A DNA stretch of 40,686 nt from CAZEMR01 sp964513465. Lineage in GTDB: Bacteria; Bacteroidota; Ignavibacteria; Kapaibacteriales; UBA2268. A model generated the notes under the pieces. That model saw only the letters and a program-made list of their open reading frames with translations, had not been told where the DNA came from and did no database searches. Positions within the stretch are counted from its first letter, which is position 1. Each line of letters starts with the position of its first letter. Of the stretch, positions 15,934 through 23,168 are shown piece by piece. Where the stretch lies: contig CAZEMR010000024.1 of assembly GCA_964513465.1 (NCBI GenBank), forward strand, positions 1-40,686. Direction: 5' to 3'. Made by a program: the position numbers and the translations under genes.

Positions 15934-16242
15934 TTATAATTCACTTCCATTGGTAGCGGCAATTCTTTTTGCCTGGCCTTCTTGGCGCTCTATTCTGATT
16001 CGGGTCGGATTTTTGTCCGAGTCCACGATCATTACGTTGGAGTAGTGCATGGGAAGTTCCTTGTCCACTATTCCGCCTTTTTGGTTTTGCGGCGACGGCC
16101 TTGTGTGGCGTTTGTGAATATTTACGCCTTCGACGAGTATGCGCTGCTCTTTCGGATAGGTTTCGAGCACCCGCCCGGTGGCGCCTTTGTCGTCGCCGGT
16201 AATTACTTCTACTATGTCGCCTTTTTTGATTTTTAGTTTCAT
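15934..16242 (-). CDS. rplX: 50S ribosomal protein L24
   Basis: A 102-residue L24 with the KOW motif near the N-terminus ('KIKKGDIVEVITGDDKGATG') and the conserved 'GVNIHKRHTRPSPQNQKGGI'. L24 starts 50S assembly and ends up near the tunnel exit. The length is normal. It begins 12 bases after rplN. Confidence 0.98.
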   Translation of the reverse strand: MKLKIKKGDIVEVITGDDKGATGRVLETYPKEQRILVEGVNIHKRHTRPSPQNQKGGIVDKELPMHYSNVMIVDSDKNPTRIRIERQEGQAKRIAATNGSEL

Positions 16243-16254
16243 TTTAATTCACCA

Positions 16255-16623
16255 TTATAATACTTCGGGTGCAAGAGAGATAATTTTCATGTAATTCTTT
16301 TCGCGTAGCTCGCGGGCGACTGGTCCGAATATACGGGTGCCGCGTGGCTCGCCTTTTTGGTTGAGAATCACTGCTGCGTTGTCGTCGAATCTGATGCAGC
16401 TTCCATCGCGGCGTTTAAGCTCTTTGCTGGTGCGGACTATTACCGCACGGCAGACCTCGCCTTTTTTCACTGCCGAGTTGGGAAGCGCCGATTTGACTGA
16501 CACAACGACCTGGTCGCCGATTCCGGCGTATTTTTTTCCGTGGCCTCCGAGCACTCTGATGCAGCGTACTTTGCGCGCGCCTGAGTTGTCGGCTACGGTC
16601 AGATTAGTTTCTTCGTGAACCAT
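16255..16623 (-). CDS. rplN: 50S ribosomal protein L14
   Basis: A 122-residue L14 ('NLTVADNSGARKVRCIRVLG' to 'REKNYMKIISLAPEVL'), exactly the usual length. L14 forms inter-subunit bridges B5/B8 and is the docking site of the silencing factor RsfS. There is no insertion or loss. It lies 14 bases after rpsQ. Confidence 0.99.
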   Translation of the reverse strand: MVHEETNLTVADNSGARKVRCIRVLGGHGKKYAGIGDQVVVSVKSALPNSAVKKGEVCRAVIVRTSKELKRRDGSCIRFDDNAAVILNQKGEPRGTRIFGPVARELREKNYMKIISLAPEVL

Positions 16624-16637
16624 TGGTCATCCCTTTC

Positions 16638-16997
16638 TTACTTCGCACGCTCAACTATTTCGACTAATTCAAAGCGCTTGCGGGCGCTGAGCGGCCTGCA
16701 TTCTTTAATTCGCACGACGTCGCCCTGGTTGCAACTGTTTTCCGCATCGTGCGCCATAAATTTGTTCGATCTTTTATAATATTTTTTGTACAGCGGGTGC
16801 GCTACCTGGCGTTCGACGTTTACGACTATGGTTTTGTCGGCTTTGTTCGATACCACTACTCCCATCAGCATTTTTTTGCGGCCTTTGCTGCTTGCGGCTA
16901 CTTCTTTGGCCACTCGCTCTGTAACGCTCATTGCCGATGTGTCGCGGGGTGTTGTTTCCGCTGTCTGCTCGGGTGTCTGATCTTTGATTTCTTCCAT
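16638..16997 (-). CDS. rpsQ: 30S ribosomal protein S17 with N-terminal extension
   Basis: The S17 OB-fold core begins at about residue 39 ('RKKMLMGVVVSNKADKTIVV') and ends 'CRPLSARKRFELVEIVERAK'. S17 is a primary 16S rRNA-binding protein. The full 119 residues exceed the usual 80-90 because of an acidic, Thr-rich leader ('MEEIKDQTPEQTAETTPRD'). The ATG at 16997 is six bases after the rpmC stop, which favours this start. Met23 is a possible later one. The leader is probably flexible. Confidence 0.96.
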   Translation of the reverse strand: MEEIKDQTPEQTAETTPRDTSAMSVTERVAKEVAASSKGRKKMLMGVVVSNKADKTIVVNVERQVAHPLYKKYYKRSNKFMAHDAENSCNQGDVVRIKECRPLSARKRFELVEIVERAK

Positions 16998-17003
16998 TTT
17001 CGA

Positions 17004-17213
17004 TTATCCTTCGGTTGAACGCTCTCGTTCGTTTAATAGTGTCTTAATTCTCGCGATATCCCCTTTCAGGATCGCCAAATAAGATGTGTCCTGCAACTGC
17101 TTTAGCGAGTGCTGGAATCTTTGTTTTGCCAGCGTCTCCTGTGATTCGTCCAACAGGTGCATCAGCTCTTCGTTGGTCAGTTCTTTTAAATCTTTTGCTT
17201 TACGTGGCTTCAT
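17004..17213 (-). CDS. rpmC: 50S ribosomal protein L29
   Basis: A 69-residue helical-hairpin L29 ('AKDLKELTNEELMHLLDESQ', then 'LAILKGDIARIKTLLNERE'). L29 sits at the polypeptide exit with L23 and helps bind trigger factor and SRP. Its ATG overlaps the end of rplP by 14 bases, the longest overlap in the block, which implies translational coupling. Confidence 0.97.
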   Translation of the reverse strand: MKPRKAKDLKELTNEELMHLLDESQETLAKQRFQHSLKQLQDTSYLAILKGDIARIKTLLNERERSTEG

Positions 17214-17631
17214 TGTACGCCAAATCTATACGTGACACAAACTTGGTTTTGATGGGCAATTTATGCGAAGCGAGTCTTAGCGCTTCCATTGCCAGCTCGC
17301 GGCTTACGCCGTCTACTTCGAACAGTATTCTTCCGGGCCGTACTACTGCCACCCATCCTTCGGGGCTTCCTTTACCGCTTCCCTGACGGGTTTCGGCGGG
17401 TTTTTTGGTGTATGGTTTATCCGGAAAAACGCGTATCCATACCTTACCGTCGCGTTTCAGATAGCGGTTGATCGCGATACGTGCCGCCTCTATCTGGCGG
17501 TTGGTTATCCAGTGCGGCTCGAGCGCTTTCAGGCCGAAGGCTCCGAAGGTCACGCGGTGGCCTCTTTGGGCTTTGCCTTTCATGCGGCCGCGCTGGGTCT
17601 TGCGTCTTTTTACTCGTTTTGGGGATAGCAT
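17200..17631 (-). CDS. rplP: 50S ribosomal protein L16
   Basis: A 143-residue L16 opening 'LSPKRVKRRKTQRGRMKGKA' and containing 'GSGKGSPEGWVAVVRPGRIL', the loop that approaches the A-site tRNA elbow. The residue cluster around Arg/Lys in 'RVFPDKPYTKKPAETRQGSG' is as in other bacteria. The length is normal. It overlaps rpmC by 14 bases. Confidence 0.98.
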   Translation of the reverse strand: MLSPKRVKRRKTQRGRMKGKAQRGHRVTFGAFGLKALEPHWITNRQIEAARIAINRYLKRDGKVWIRVFPDKPYTKKPAETRQGSGKGSPEGWVAVVRPGRILFEVDGVSRELAMEALRLASHKLPIKTKFVSRIDLAYNEAT

Positions 17632-17659
17632 TTCAGTGTTCCATTTATATATTTATTGA

Positions 17660-18310
17660 TTAAATACTTTTCTGCTCGCGTTGTCCGCCTATGATTTCGC
17701 CTTTGCAGATCCATACTTTTACGCCGATTGTTCCATAGATTGTTTTGGCGGTTGATGTGCCGTAATCTATGTCCGCTCTAAGTGTGTGCAGCGGGATGCG
17801 ACCTTCTTTGTATTGCTCGGTGCGGGCCATTTCGGCTCCGCCGAGGCGTCCGGCGCACATGATTCTGATGCCTACTGCTCCCATTCTGCGGGCCGAGCTG
17901 ACGGCCTGTTTCATTGCGCGGCGGAAGGATATTCTTCCTTCGAGCTGCTGGGCGATGTTTTCCGACACCAGGAGCGCGTCCAATTCGGGACGTTTTACTT
18001 CGCTTATCAGAATTTTTACGTCTTTGTTCGTCAGCTTTTTGAGTTCTTCCTCGAGCTGGGTAATGTCTTTTCCGCTGCGGCCGATGATTACGCCGGGACG
18101 CGACGTGTTGATGGTTATGCGCAGCTGTTTGGCTGTGCGTTCTACGATTATCCGCGATATACCGGCTTTTTTCTTACGGTTGCGGATGTAGTTGCGCACC
18201 TGCAGGTCTTCGGAAAGTTTCTCTGCCTGGTTCTTTTCGTCGAACCAATTGGCATCCCAGCTTCTGATGATACCTAAGCGAAGTCCTATTGGATTAGTCT
18301 TTTGTCCCAA
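17660..18310 (-). CDS. rpsC: 30S ribosomal protein S3
   Basis: A 216-residue S3 with the N-terminal 'GQKTNPIGLRLGIIRSWDAN', the KH domain GxxG-type loop in 'VIIGRSGKDITQLEEEL', and the C-terminal domain 'GVKVWICKGEI' at the mRNA entry. S3 contributes to ribosomal helicase activity. The start is TTG at 18310 with AGGAGACT upstream; no ATG lies nearby. The length is at the short end for S3 because the C-terminal tail is brief. Confidence 0.98.
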   Translation of the reverse strand: MGQKTNPIGLRLGIIRSWDANWFDEKNQAEKLSEDLQVRNYIRNRKKKAGISRIIVERTAKQLRITINTSRPGVIIGRSGKDITQLEEELKKLTNKDVKILISEVKRPELDALLVSENIAQQLEGRISFRRAMKQAVSSARRMGAVGIRIMCAGRLGGAEMARTEQYKEGRIPLHTLRADIDYGTSTAKTIYGTIGVKVWICKGEIIGGQREQKSI

Positions 18311-18321
18311 ACCGAGTCTCC

Positions 18322-18681
18322 TTAATTATTTTCTTCATCTGTTGCGACAATAATAGTTAAATGATTTGAGCGTTTGCGAATGCGGTACGCTCTGCCCATG
18401 GGCGCCGGCTGAATTCTTTTCATGGTCGGCCCGCAGTTTACCCAGGCGCTTTTGACATACACGTTTTCTTCGCTTAGCGAGTTGCCTTCTTCAGTTACTT
18501 TGTTTCCGAGGTTGCTTGCTGCGCTGCGTAGCACTTTTTCAGCGTCGCGTGCTGCATGCTGGGTCGAGAACCGCAGTATGTCGTAGGCGTCTTCGAGTTT
18601 TCTGCCGCGGATCATGTCTATCACAAGCCGCATTTTGCGGGGCGAAGATCTGATGTATTTTTTTAAAGCCCTTGCTTCCAT
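18322..18681 (-). CDS. rplV: 50S ribosomal protein L22
   Basis: A 119-residue L22 ('YIRSSPRKMRLVIDMIRGRK'). Its long beta-hairpin ('RIQPAPMGRAYRIRKRSNHL') lines the exit-tunnel constriction. Macrolide-resistance changes in other bacteria map to this hairpin; nothing here is unusual. It starts 19 bases after rpsS. Confidence 0.98.
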   Translation of the reverse strand: MEARALKKYIRSSPRKMRLVIDMIRGRKLEDAYDILRFSTQHAARDAEKVLRSAASNLGNKVTEEGNSLSEENVYVKSAWVNCGPTMKRIQPAPMGRAYRIRKRSNHLTIIVATDEENN

Positions 18682-18700
18682 TTTTCAAATACTCCGAATA

Positions 18701-18985
18701 TTATTTCTTTGCACGTTGTTCTTTTCTGTGGCCGGCGTGTCCGCGATACATTCTCGTCAGAGCAAATTCACCGAGTTTATGACCGACCATGTTTTCTGTA
18801 ACATATACAGGTATAAAGTTTTTGCCATTATGAACGGCCACTGTATGGCCGACAAAATCGGGCGTTATTGTCGAGCTGCGCGACCAGGTTTTGATCACTT
18901 TTTTCTGCCGCGACTCATTTAGCTGGTCGATCTTTCTCTGCAATTTATAATATACGTAAATACCTTTTTTCAGTGAGCGAGCCAT
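18701..18985 (-). CDS. rpsS: 30S ribosomal protein S19
   Basis: A 94-residue S19 ('ARSLKKGIYVYYKLQRKIDQ', 'VGHKLGEFALTRMYRGHAGH'). S19 pairs with S13 in the 30S head near the A site. It is normal in length and lies 13 bases after rplB. Confidence 0.98.
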   Translation of the reverse strand: MARSLKKGIYVYYKLQRKIDQLNESRQKKVIKTWSRSSTITPDFVGHTVAVHNGKNFIPVYVTENMVGHKLGEFALTRMYRGHAGHRKEQRAKK

Positions 18986-18998
18986 GCCATACCCTTAA

Positions 18999-19838
18999 TT
19001 ATTTTGATTTTCGTGAACGTACGATATATTTATTTGATAGTTTGCGTCTTTTACGCGTCTTGAGTCCCTTGGTATATTTACCCCATGGGGTGGACGGATG
19101 CTGACGTCCGCCGCCGGATTTGGAGGTACCTTCGCCGCCGCCCATCGGGTGGTCGATCGGGTTCATTGCCATACCGCGGGTCTGTGGGCGCACGCCTTTC
19201 CAGCGTATGCGTCCGGCTTTGCCCCACATTATGTTTTCGTGGTCGCTGTTGCTGACTGTGCCGAGTGTGGCATAGCATTTTGCCGGCACCATCCGGATTT
19301 CGCCGGAGGGCATTTTGAGCTGGGCGAATTTCTGATCGGTCGCCACGAGCTGTACCGAGGTGCCTGCGCTGCGTGCTATCTGGCCGCCTTTGCCGGGTTT
19401 CATTTCGACGTTATGCACGAATAGTCCGACCGGGATTTTGTTCAGCGGCAGCGCGTTGCCGTCTTTGTATTCGGCTTCGGGTCCGGCGATGATTTCGTCG
19501 CCTTTTTTGAGTTTGTCCGGAGCAAGTATATATCTGAACTCGCCGTCCTGATATTCTAATAGCGCGATCCTTGCTGTTCTGTTCGGGTCGTATTCTATTG
19601 ATACGACTTTTGCCGGGATATCGATTTTGTTGCGTTTAAAATCGATCACTCTGTAGCGCCGTTTATGCCCGCCGCCGCGATGCCGGGACGTAATGCGCCC
19701 GGTATTATTGCGTCCGCCTGATTTTTTCAGGGGTTTGAGTAGCGGCTTGTGGGGGCCTTCTTTCGATATGCCATCGAATTTGCTTATCGAGTAGAAGCGC
19801 GTTCCCGGTGTTATCGGTTTTAGTTGTCTGAGTGCCAT
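18999..19838 (-). CDS. rplB: 50S ribosomal protein L2
   Basis: A 279-residue L2, the most conserved large-subunit protein, needed for subunit association and peptidyl-transferase activity. It has 'GRNNTGRITSRHRGGGHKRR' near the N-terminus and 'AMNPIDHPMGGGEGTSKSGG', which carries the histidine implicated in activity. The C-terminus 'KTRKRRKLSNKYIVRSRKSK' is standard. It follows rplW by 39 bases. Confidence 0.99.
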   Translation of the reverse strand: MALRQLKPITPGTRFYSISKFDGISKEGPHKPLLKPLKKSGGRNNTGRITSRHRGGGHKRRYRVIDFKRNKIDIPAKVVSIEYDPNRTARIALLEYQDGEFRYILAPDKLKKGDEIIAGPEAEYKDGNALPLNKIPVGLFVHNVEMKPGKGGQIARSAGTSVQLVATDQKFAQLKMPSGEIRMVPAKCYATLGTVSNSDHENIMWGKAGRIRWKGVRPQTRGMAMNPIDHPMGGGEGTSKSGGGRQHPSTPWGKYTKGLKTRKRRKLSNKYIVRSRKSK

Positions 19839-19877
19839 TTTCGATCGTATATTTTTTATTAATAAATTTGCCTGATT

Positions 19878-20174
19878 TTACCCGGTGGCTCCGGATACGA
19901 GTTCTATTTCGTGGCCTTCTTTCAGCGTTACGTATGCTTTTTTTCTCAAAGGCGTTCTTCCGCGCATGACGCCGCGGCGGGTGAAGCGCTGTGTGCGTTT
20001 GCCCTTGATGCGGGCGGTGCGTACGCTTTTTACCTCTACTTCGAACATTTCTTCGACTGCCCGTTTAATTTCAATTTTATTGGCGGTGGGGACTACGTCG
20101 AATACGTATTGCCCCTGTTCGGTCAGCCTCATTGCCTTTTCGGTTATTAACGGTCGTTTGATTATGTCAATCAT
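19878..20174 (-). CDS. rplW: 50S ribosomal protein L23
   Basis: A 98-residue L23 ('IDIIKRPLITEKAMRLTEQG', 'ANKIEIKRAVEEMFEVEVKS'), the main docking point for trigger factor and SRP at the tunnel exit. The start ATG has AGAAGGT upstream. The length is normal. It follows rplD by 16 bases. Confidence 0.98.
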   Translation of the reverse strand: MIDIIKRPLITEKAMRLTEQGQYVFDVVPTANKIEIKRAVEEMFEVEVKSVRTARIKGKRTQRFTRRGVMRGRTPLRKKAYVTLKEGHEIELVSGATG

Positions 20175-20190
20175 TGTACCTTCTACCGGT

Positions 20191-20823
20191 TTAATTATTC
20201 TTATTTAATGTATTTTCTAATTTCTCAACGGCTGATTTCATCAGCACCACTTTTTTGTGGTTGAGAATTTCGTAGGCCGATATGGAATCGACCGGTTTTG
20301 CTTCCACTTTGGGCAGATTTCTGGCCGAGAAGTAGAATTTTTCGTCCGGGCCTGCGAGCACGAATATTACTTTTTCGCCGCTTAGCTTCAGGTTGTCCAT
20401 CAGCTTTGCTATGTCCCGGGTTTTGAATCCTTCGGGCGAATAGTCTTCGAGCACCACCAGGTTTTTCTCGGAATTGCGTAGTGAAAGTGCGGACTTTTTG
20501 GCCAGCGCCTTCATTTTGCGATTGATCCGGGGCACGAATTTATACGGCTTGGGGCCGAATATTGTGCCGCCGCCGACCCACAGGGGCGATCTGATCGAAC
20601 CTGCGCGGGCGGTGCCGCGTCCTTTTTGGCGCCATGGTTTTTTGCCGCCGCCGCGTACTTCGCTGCGCACTTTGGTTTTGCTTGTGCCCTGGCGTCTGTT
20701 GGCCAGGTGAACCACTACTGCCTGGTGCATTGCGTGCTCATTGGGCTCGATTGCGAATATTGCGTCGGGCAGTTCGATTTGACCGGCCTCGTGACCATCC
20801 TTGTTATATACATCTACCAGCAT
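20191..20823 (-). CDS. rplD: 50S ribosomal protein L4
   Basis: A 210-residue L4 with the basic tunnel loop ('KTKVRSEVRGGGKKPWRQKG', 'GTARAGSIRSPLWVGGG') and the globular C-terminal part ending 'KKVVLMKSAVEKLENTL'. In Escherichia coli L4 autoregulates the S10 operon via the rpsJ leader. The 81-base leader of rpsJ here is too short for that full structure. It starts nine bases after rplC. Confidence 0.98.
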   Translation of the reverse strand: MLVDVYNKDGHEAGQIELPDAIFAIEPNEHAMHQAVVVHLANRRQGTSKTKVRSEVRGGGKKPWRQKGRGTARAGSIRSPLWVGGGTIFGPKPYKFVPRINRKMKALAKKSALSLRNSEKNLVVLEDYSPEGFKTRDIAKLMDNLKLSGEKVIFVLAGPDEKFYFSARNLPKVEAKPVDSISAYEILNHKKVVLMKSAVEKLENTLNKNN

Positions 20824-20832
20824 TGTTTTGCC

Positions 20833-21456
20833 TTATTGCTTTACGATTTCCACTATTGAATTTTTCGGGCCGGGCACTGAACCGCGAATTAGTATCAGGT
20901 TCTGATCCGGCAATGTTTCGATTACTTCGAGATTTCTGACGGTTGTCCGTTTGCTGCCCATCTGGCCTGCCATACGGATGCCTTTGAATATTCTCGAGGG
21001 ATATGACGACTGTCCTACCGAACCGGGGTGACGCTGACGGTCAGACTGTCCGTGGGTGGTCATTCCGACGCCGCCGAAGTGGTGACGTTTGACTACGCCC
21101 TGGAATCCGCGTCCGATCGAGGTGGCGCTTATGCGCACTTTGTCGCCGGGCTGGAATTGCTCTACTGTGAGCTGGTCGCCGACTTTGTACTCGTTTTCGG
21201 GGTTGCGGAATTCTTTCAGATGGCGCCTGGGTTCTACCCCGGCTTTTTTGAAATGTCCCCGGCGGGGATTATTAAGATGGCGCTCCGCCACCTCGCCGTA
21301 TCCGATCTGGACGGCGGAGTAGCCATCTTTGTCTGAGTTTTTGATCTGCACCACAGAGCAAGGCCCCGCCTCGATTACCGTGCATGGAAGCTGTCTTCCG
21401 TCGTCGGTATACAGACTTGTCATTCCGAGTTTTTTCCCTAATAAAGCCGCTCTCAT
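20833..21456 (-). CDS. rplC: 50S ribosomal protein L3
   Basis: A 207-residue L3 starting 'RAALLGKKLGMTSLYTDDGR'. The extension 'GRGFQGVVKRHHFGGVGMTT' reaches toward the peptidyl-transferase centre and holds the glutamine (in 'GFQGV') that is methylated in other bacteria. I chose the ATG at 21456 because AAGGAGAGG lies directly upstream. A longer frame beginning at the rpsJ stop would put this Shine-Dalgarno inside the gene. Confidence 0.98.
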   Translation of the reverse strand: MRAALLGKKLGMTSLYTDDGRQLPCTVIEAGPCSVVQIKNSDKDGYSAVQIGYGEVAERHLNNPRRGHFKKAGVEPRRHLKEFRNPENEYKVGDQLTVEQFQPGDKVRISATSIGRGFQGVVKRHHFGGVGMTTHGQSDRQRHPGSVGQSSYPSRIFKGIRMAGQMGSKRTTVRNLEVIETLPDQNLILIRGSVPGPKNSIVEIVKQ

Positions 21457-21470
21457 TTTCCTCTCCTTCA

Positions 21471-21779
21471 TTATACTTTCACTTCCACATCGACGCCTGC
21501 GGGAAGCTCGAGCTTCATTAATGCATCGATGGTTTTCTGTGTCGAGCTAAAAATATCAACCAAACGTTTGTGGACTCGGGCCTCGAACTGCTCGCGCGAT
21601 TTCTTATCGACATGGGGCGAACGGTTCACCGTATAGACCGAGCGGCGGGTGGGCAGAGGGATCGGGCCTGATACGACCGCACCGGTCTGCTTTACCGTAC
21701 GCACGATTCTTTCCGAGGACTTGTCTATGAGCTTATGATCGTATGATTTCAGCTTTATTCTTATTTTTTGTGTTGCCAC
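21471..21779 (-). CDS. rpsJ: 30S ribosomal protein S10 (NusE)
   Basis: A 102-residue S10 ('KIRIKLKSYDHKLIDKSSER', 'SGPIPLPTRRSVYTVNRSPH'). S10 is both a 30S head protein and, bound to NusB, an antitermination factor that couples NusG to the ribosome. The start is GTG at 21779 with an AAGGGAAA stretch upstream. It opens the S10 cluster 81 bases after tuf. That gap contains a short direct repeat (AAAAGGC twice) but no convincing hairpin. Confidence 0.98.
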   Translation of the reverse strand: MATQKIRIKLKSYDHKLIDKSSERIVRTVKQTGAVVSGPIPLPTRRSVYTVNRSPHVDKKSREQFEARVHKRLVDIFSSTQKTIDALMKLELPAGVDVEVKV

Positions 21780-21860
21780 CTTGTTTTCCCTTTTTCAGTT
21801 ATTTCTTGCATATAAATATTAAGGGCCTTTTGCCTGTTGATGCCTTTTAGCGTTTATATT

Positions 21861-23069
21861 TTATTCAATGATCTTGGTCACAACGCCTGCGCCGACTGTA
21901 CGGCCGCCTTCGCGGATTGCGAAGCGGAGTCCTTCTTCCATAGCCACGGGTGTGATAAGCTCGATGTCGAGATTGTCTACGTTGTCGCCGGGCATTACCA
22001 TTTCCACGCCCGAGGGCAGGTTCAGGTTGCCGGTCACGTCGGTGGTGCGGAAGTAGAACTGCGGGCGATATCCGCTGAAGAAAGGTGTGTGGCGTCCGCC
22101 TTCCTCTTTTTTCAGTACGTATACCTGTGCATTGAATTTGTGGTGCGGTGTGATCGAGCCGGGCTTGGCGATTACCATGCCGCGTTCGAGTTCTTTTTTG
22201 TCAACGCCGCGGAGCAACAGACCTACGTTGTCGCCTGCCTGGCCTTCATCGAGAAGTTTGCGGAACATTTCGACGCCTGTGCAGGTGGTTTTTTTGTGCA
22301 TGCCGAATCCTACGATTTCGACTTCTTCGTTGACTTTTACGATTCCGCGTTCGATACGGCCGGTGCCGACTGTGCCGCGTCCGGTGATCGAGAATACGTC
22401 TTCGACGGGCATCAGGAACGGTTTTTCGGTGTCGCGTTCGGGTGTGGGAATATATTCGTCGACTGCTTCCATGAGTTTATATACGGGCTGCAGTCTTTCG
22501 TCGTCATCGGAGACGTCTTCGGTGCTGGCGGCTTCGAGTGCCTTGAGCGCCGATCCCATGATGATCGGGATGTCGTCGCCGGGATATTCGTATGATGTCA
22601 ACAGTTCGCGGAGTTCCATTTCGATAAGTTCGAGCAGCTCCGGATCGGCAATGTCTACTTTATTCATGAATACCACGACGCGCGGTACGCCGACCTGGTA
22701 TGCGAGCAGGATGTGCTCACGGGTCTGGGGCATCGGGCCGTCGTCGGCTGCGCAGACGAGGATTGCGCCATCCATCTGGGCTGCGCCGGTGATCATGTTT
22801 TTGATATAGTCGGCGTGGCCGGGGCAATCGACGTGTGCGTAGTGGCGATTGGCGGTTTCGTATTCAACGTGTGCGGTGGCGATTGTTATACCGCGTGCTT
22901 TTTCTTCGGGTGCGTTGTCGATTGAGTCGAACGAGCGCACTTTGGCTGTGCCTTTTTTGGCCAGCGCAAAGGTTATTGCGGCGGTCAGAGTGGTCTTGCC
23001 GTGATCGACGTGACCAATCGTGCCGATGTTTACGTGAGGTTTCGAACGATCGAATTTTTCCTTAGCCAT
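21861..23069 (-). CDS. tuf: Elongation factor Tu
   Basis: A 402-residue EF-Tu with G1 'GHVDHGKT' (19-26), the effector 'ARGITI', G3 'DCPGHADY' with the catalytic His, G4 'NKVD' and G5 'GSALKALE'. Domains II ('SITGRGTVGTGRIERGIV') and III ('PGDNVDNLDIELITPVAMEE') are complete. It carries aminoacyl-tRNA to the A site. A strong AAGGAG lies about eight bases before the ATG. Its place between fusA and rpsJ is the ancestral str arrangement, seen in Chlorobi and Proteobacteria. In Bacteroidia tuf usually lies beside the tRNA genes before secE, where there is none here. Confidence 0.99.
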   Translation of the reverse strand: MAKEKFDRSKPHVNIGTIGHVDHGKTTLTAAITFALAKKGTAKVRSFDSIDNAPEEKARGITIATAHVEYETANRHYAHVDCPGHADYIKNMITGAAQMDGAILVCAADDGPMPQTREHILLAYQVGVPRVVVFMNKVDIADPELLELIEMELRELLTSYEYPGDDIPIIMGSALKALEAASTEDVSDDDERLQPVYKLMEAVDEYIPTPERDTEKPFLMPVEDVFSITGRGTVGTGRIERGIVKVNEEVEIVGFGMHKKTTCTGVEMFRKLLDEGQAGDNVGLLLRGVDKKELERGMVIAKPGSITPHHKFNAQVYVLKKEEGGRHTPFFSGYRPQFYFRTTDVTGNLNLPSGVEMVMPGDNVDNLDIELITPVAMEEGLRFAIREGGRTVGAGVVTKIIE

Positions 23070-23168
23070 TGAACTTGCTCCTTATAATAATACGCTAATG
23101 GAATTTATAAAAATCAATTACTGTCTAATTCTTAATTATATTAAAAGCTTATTTATATTTACTCTTCT

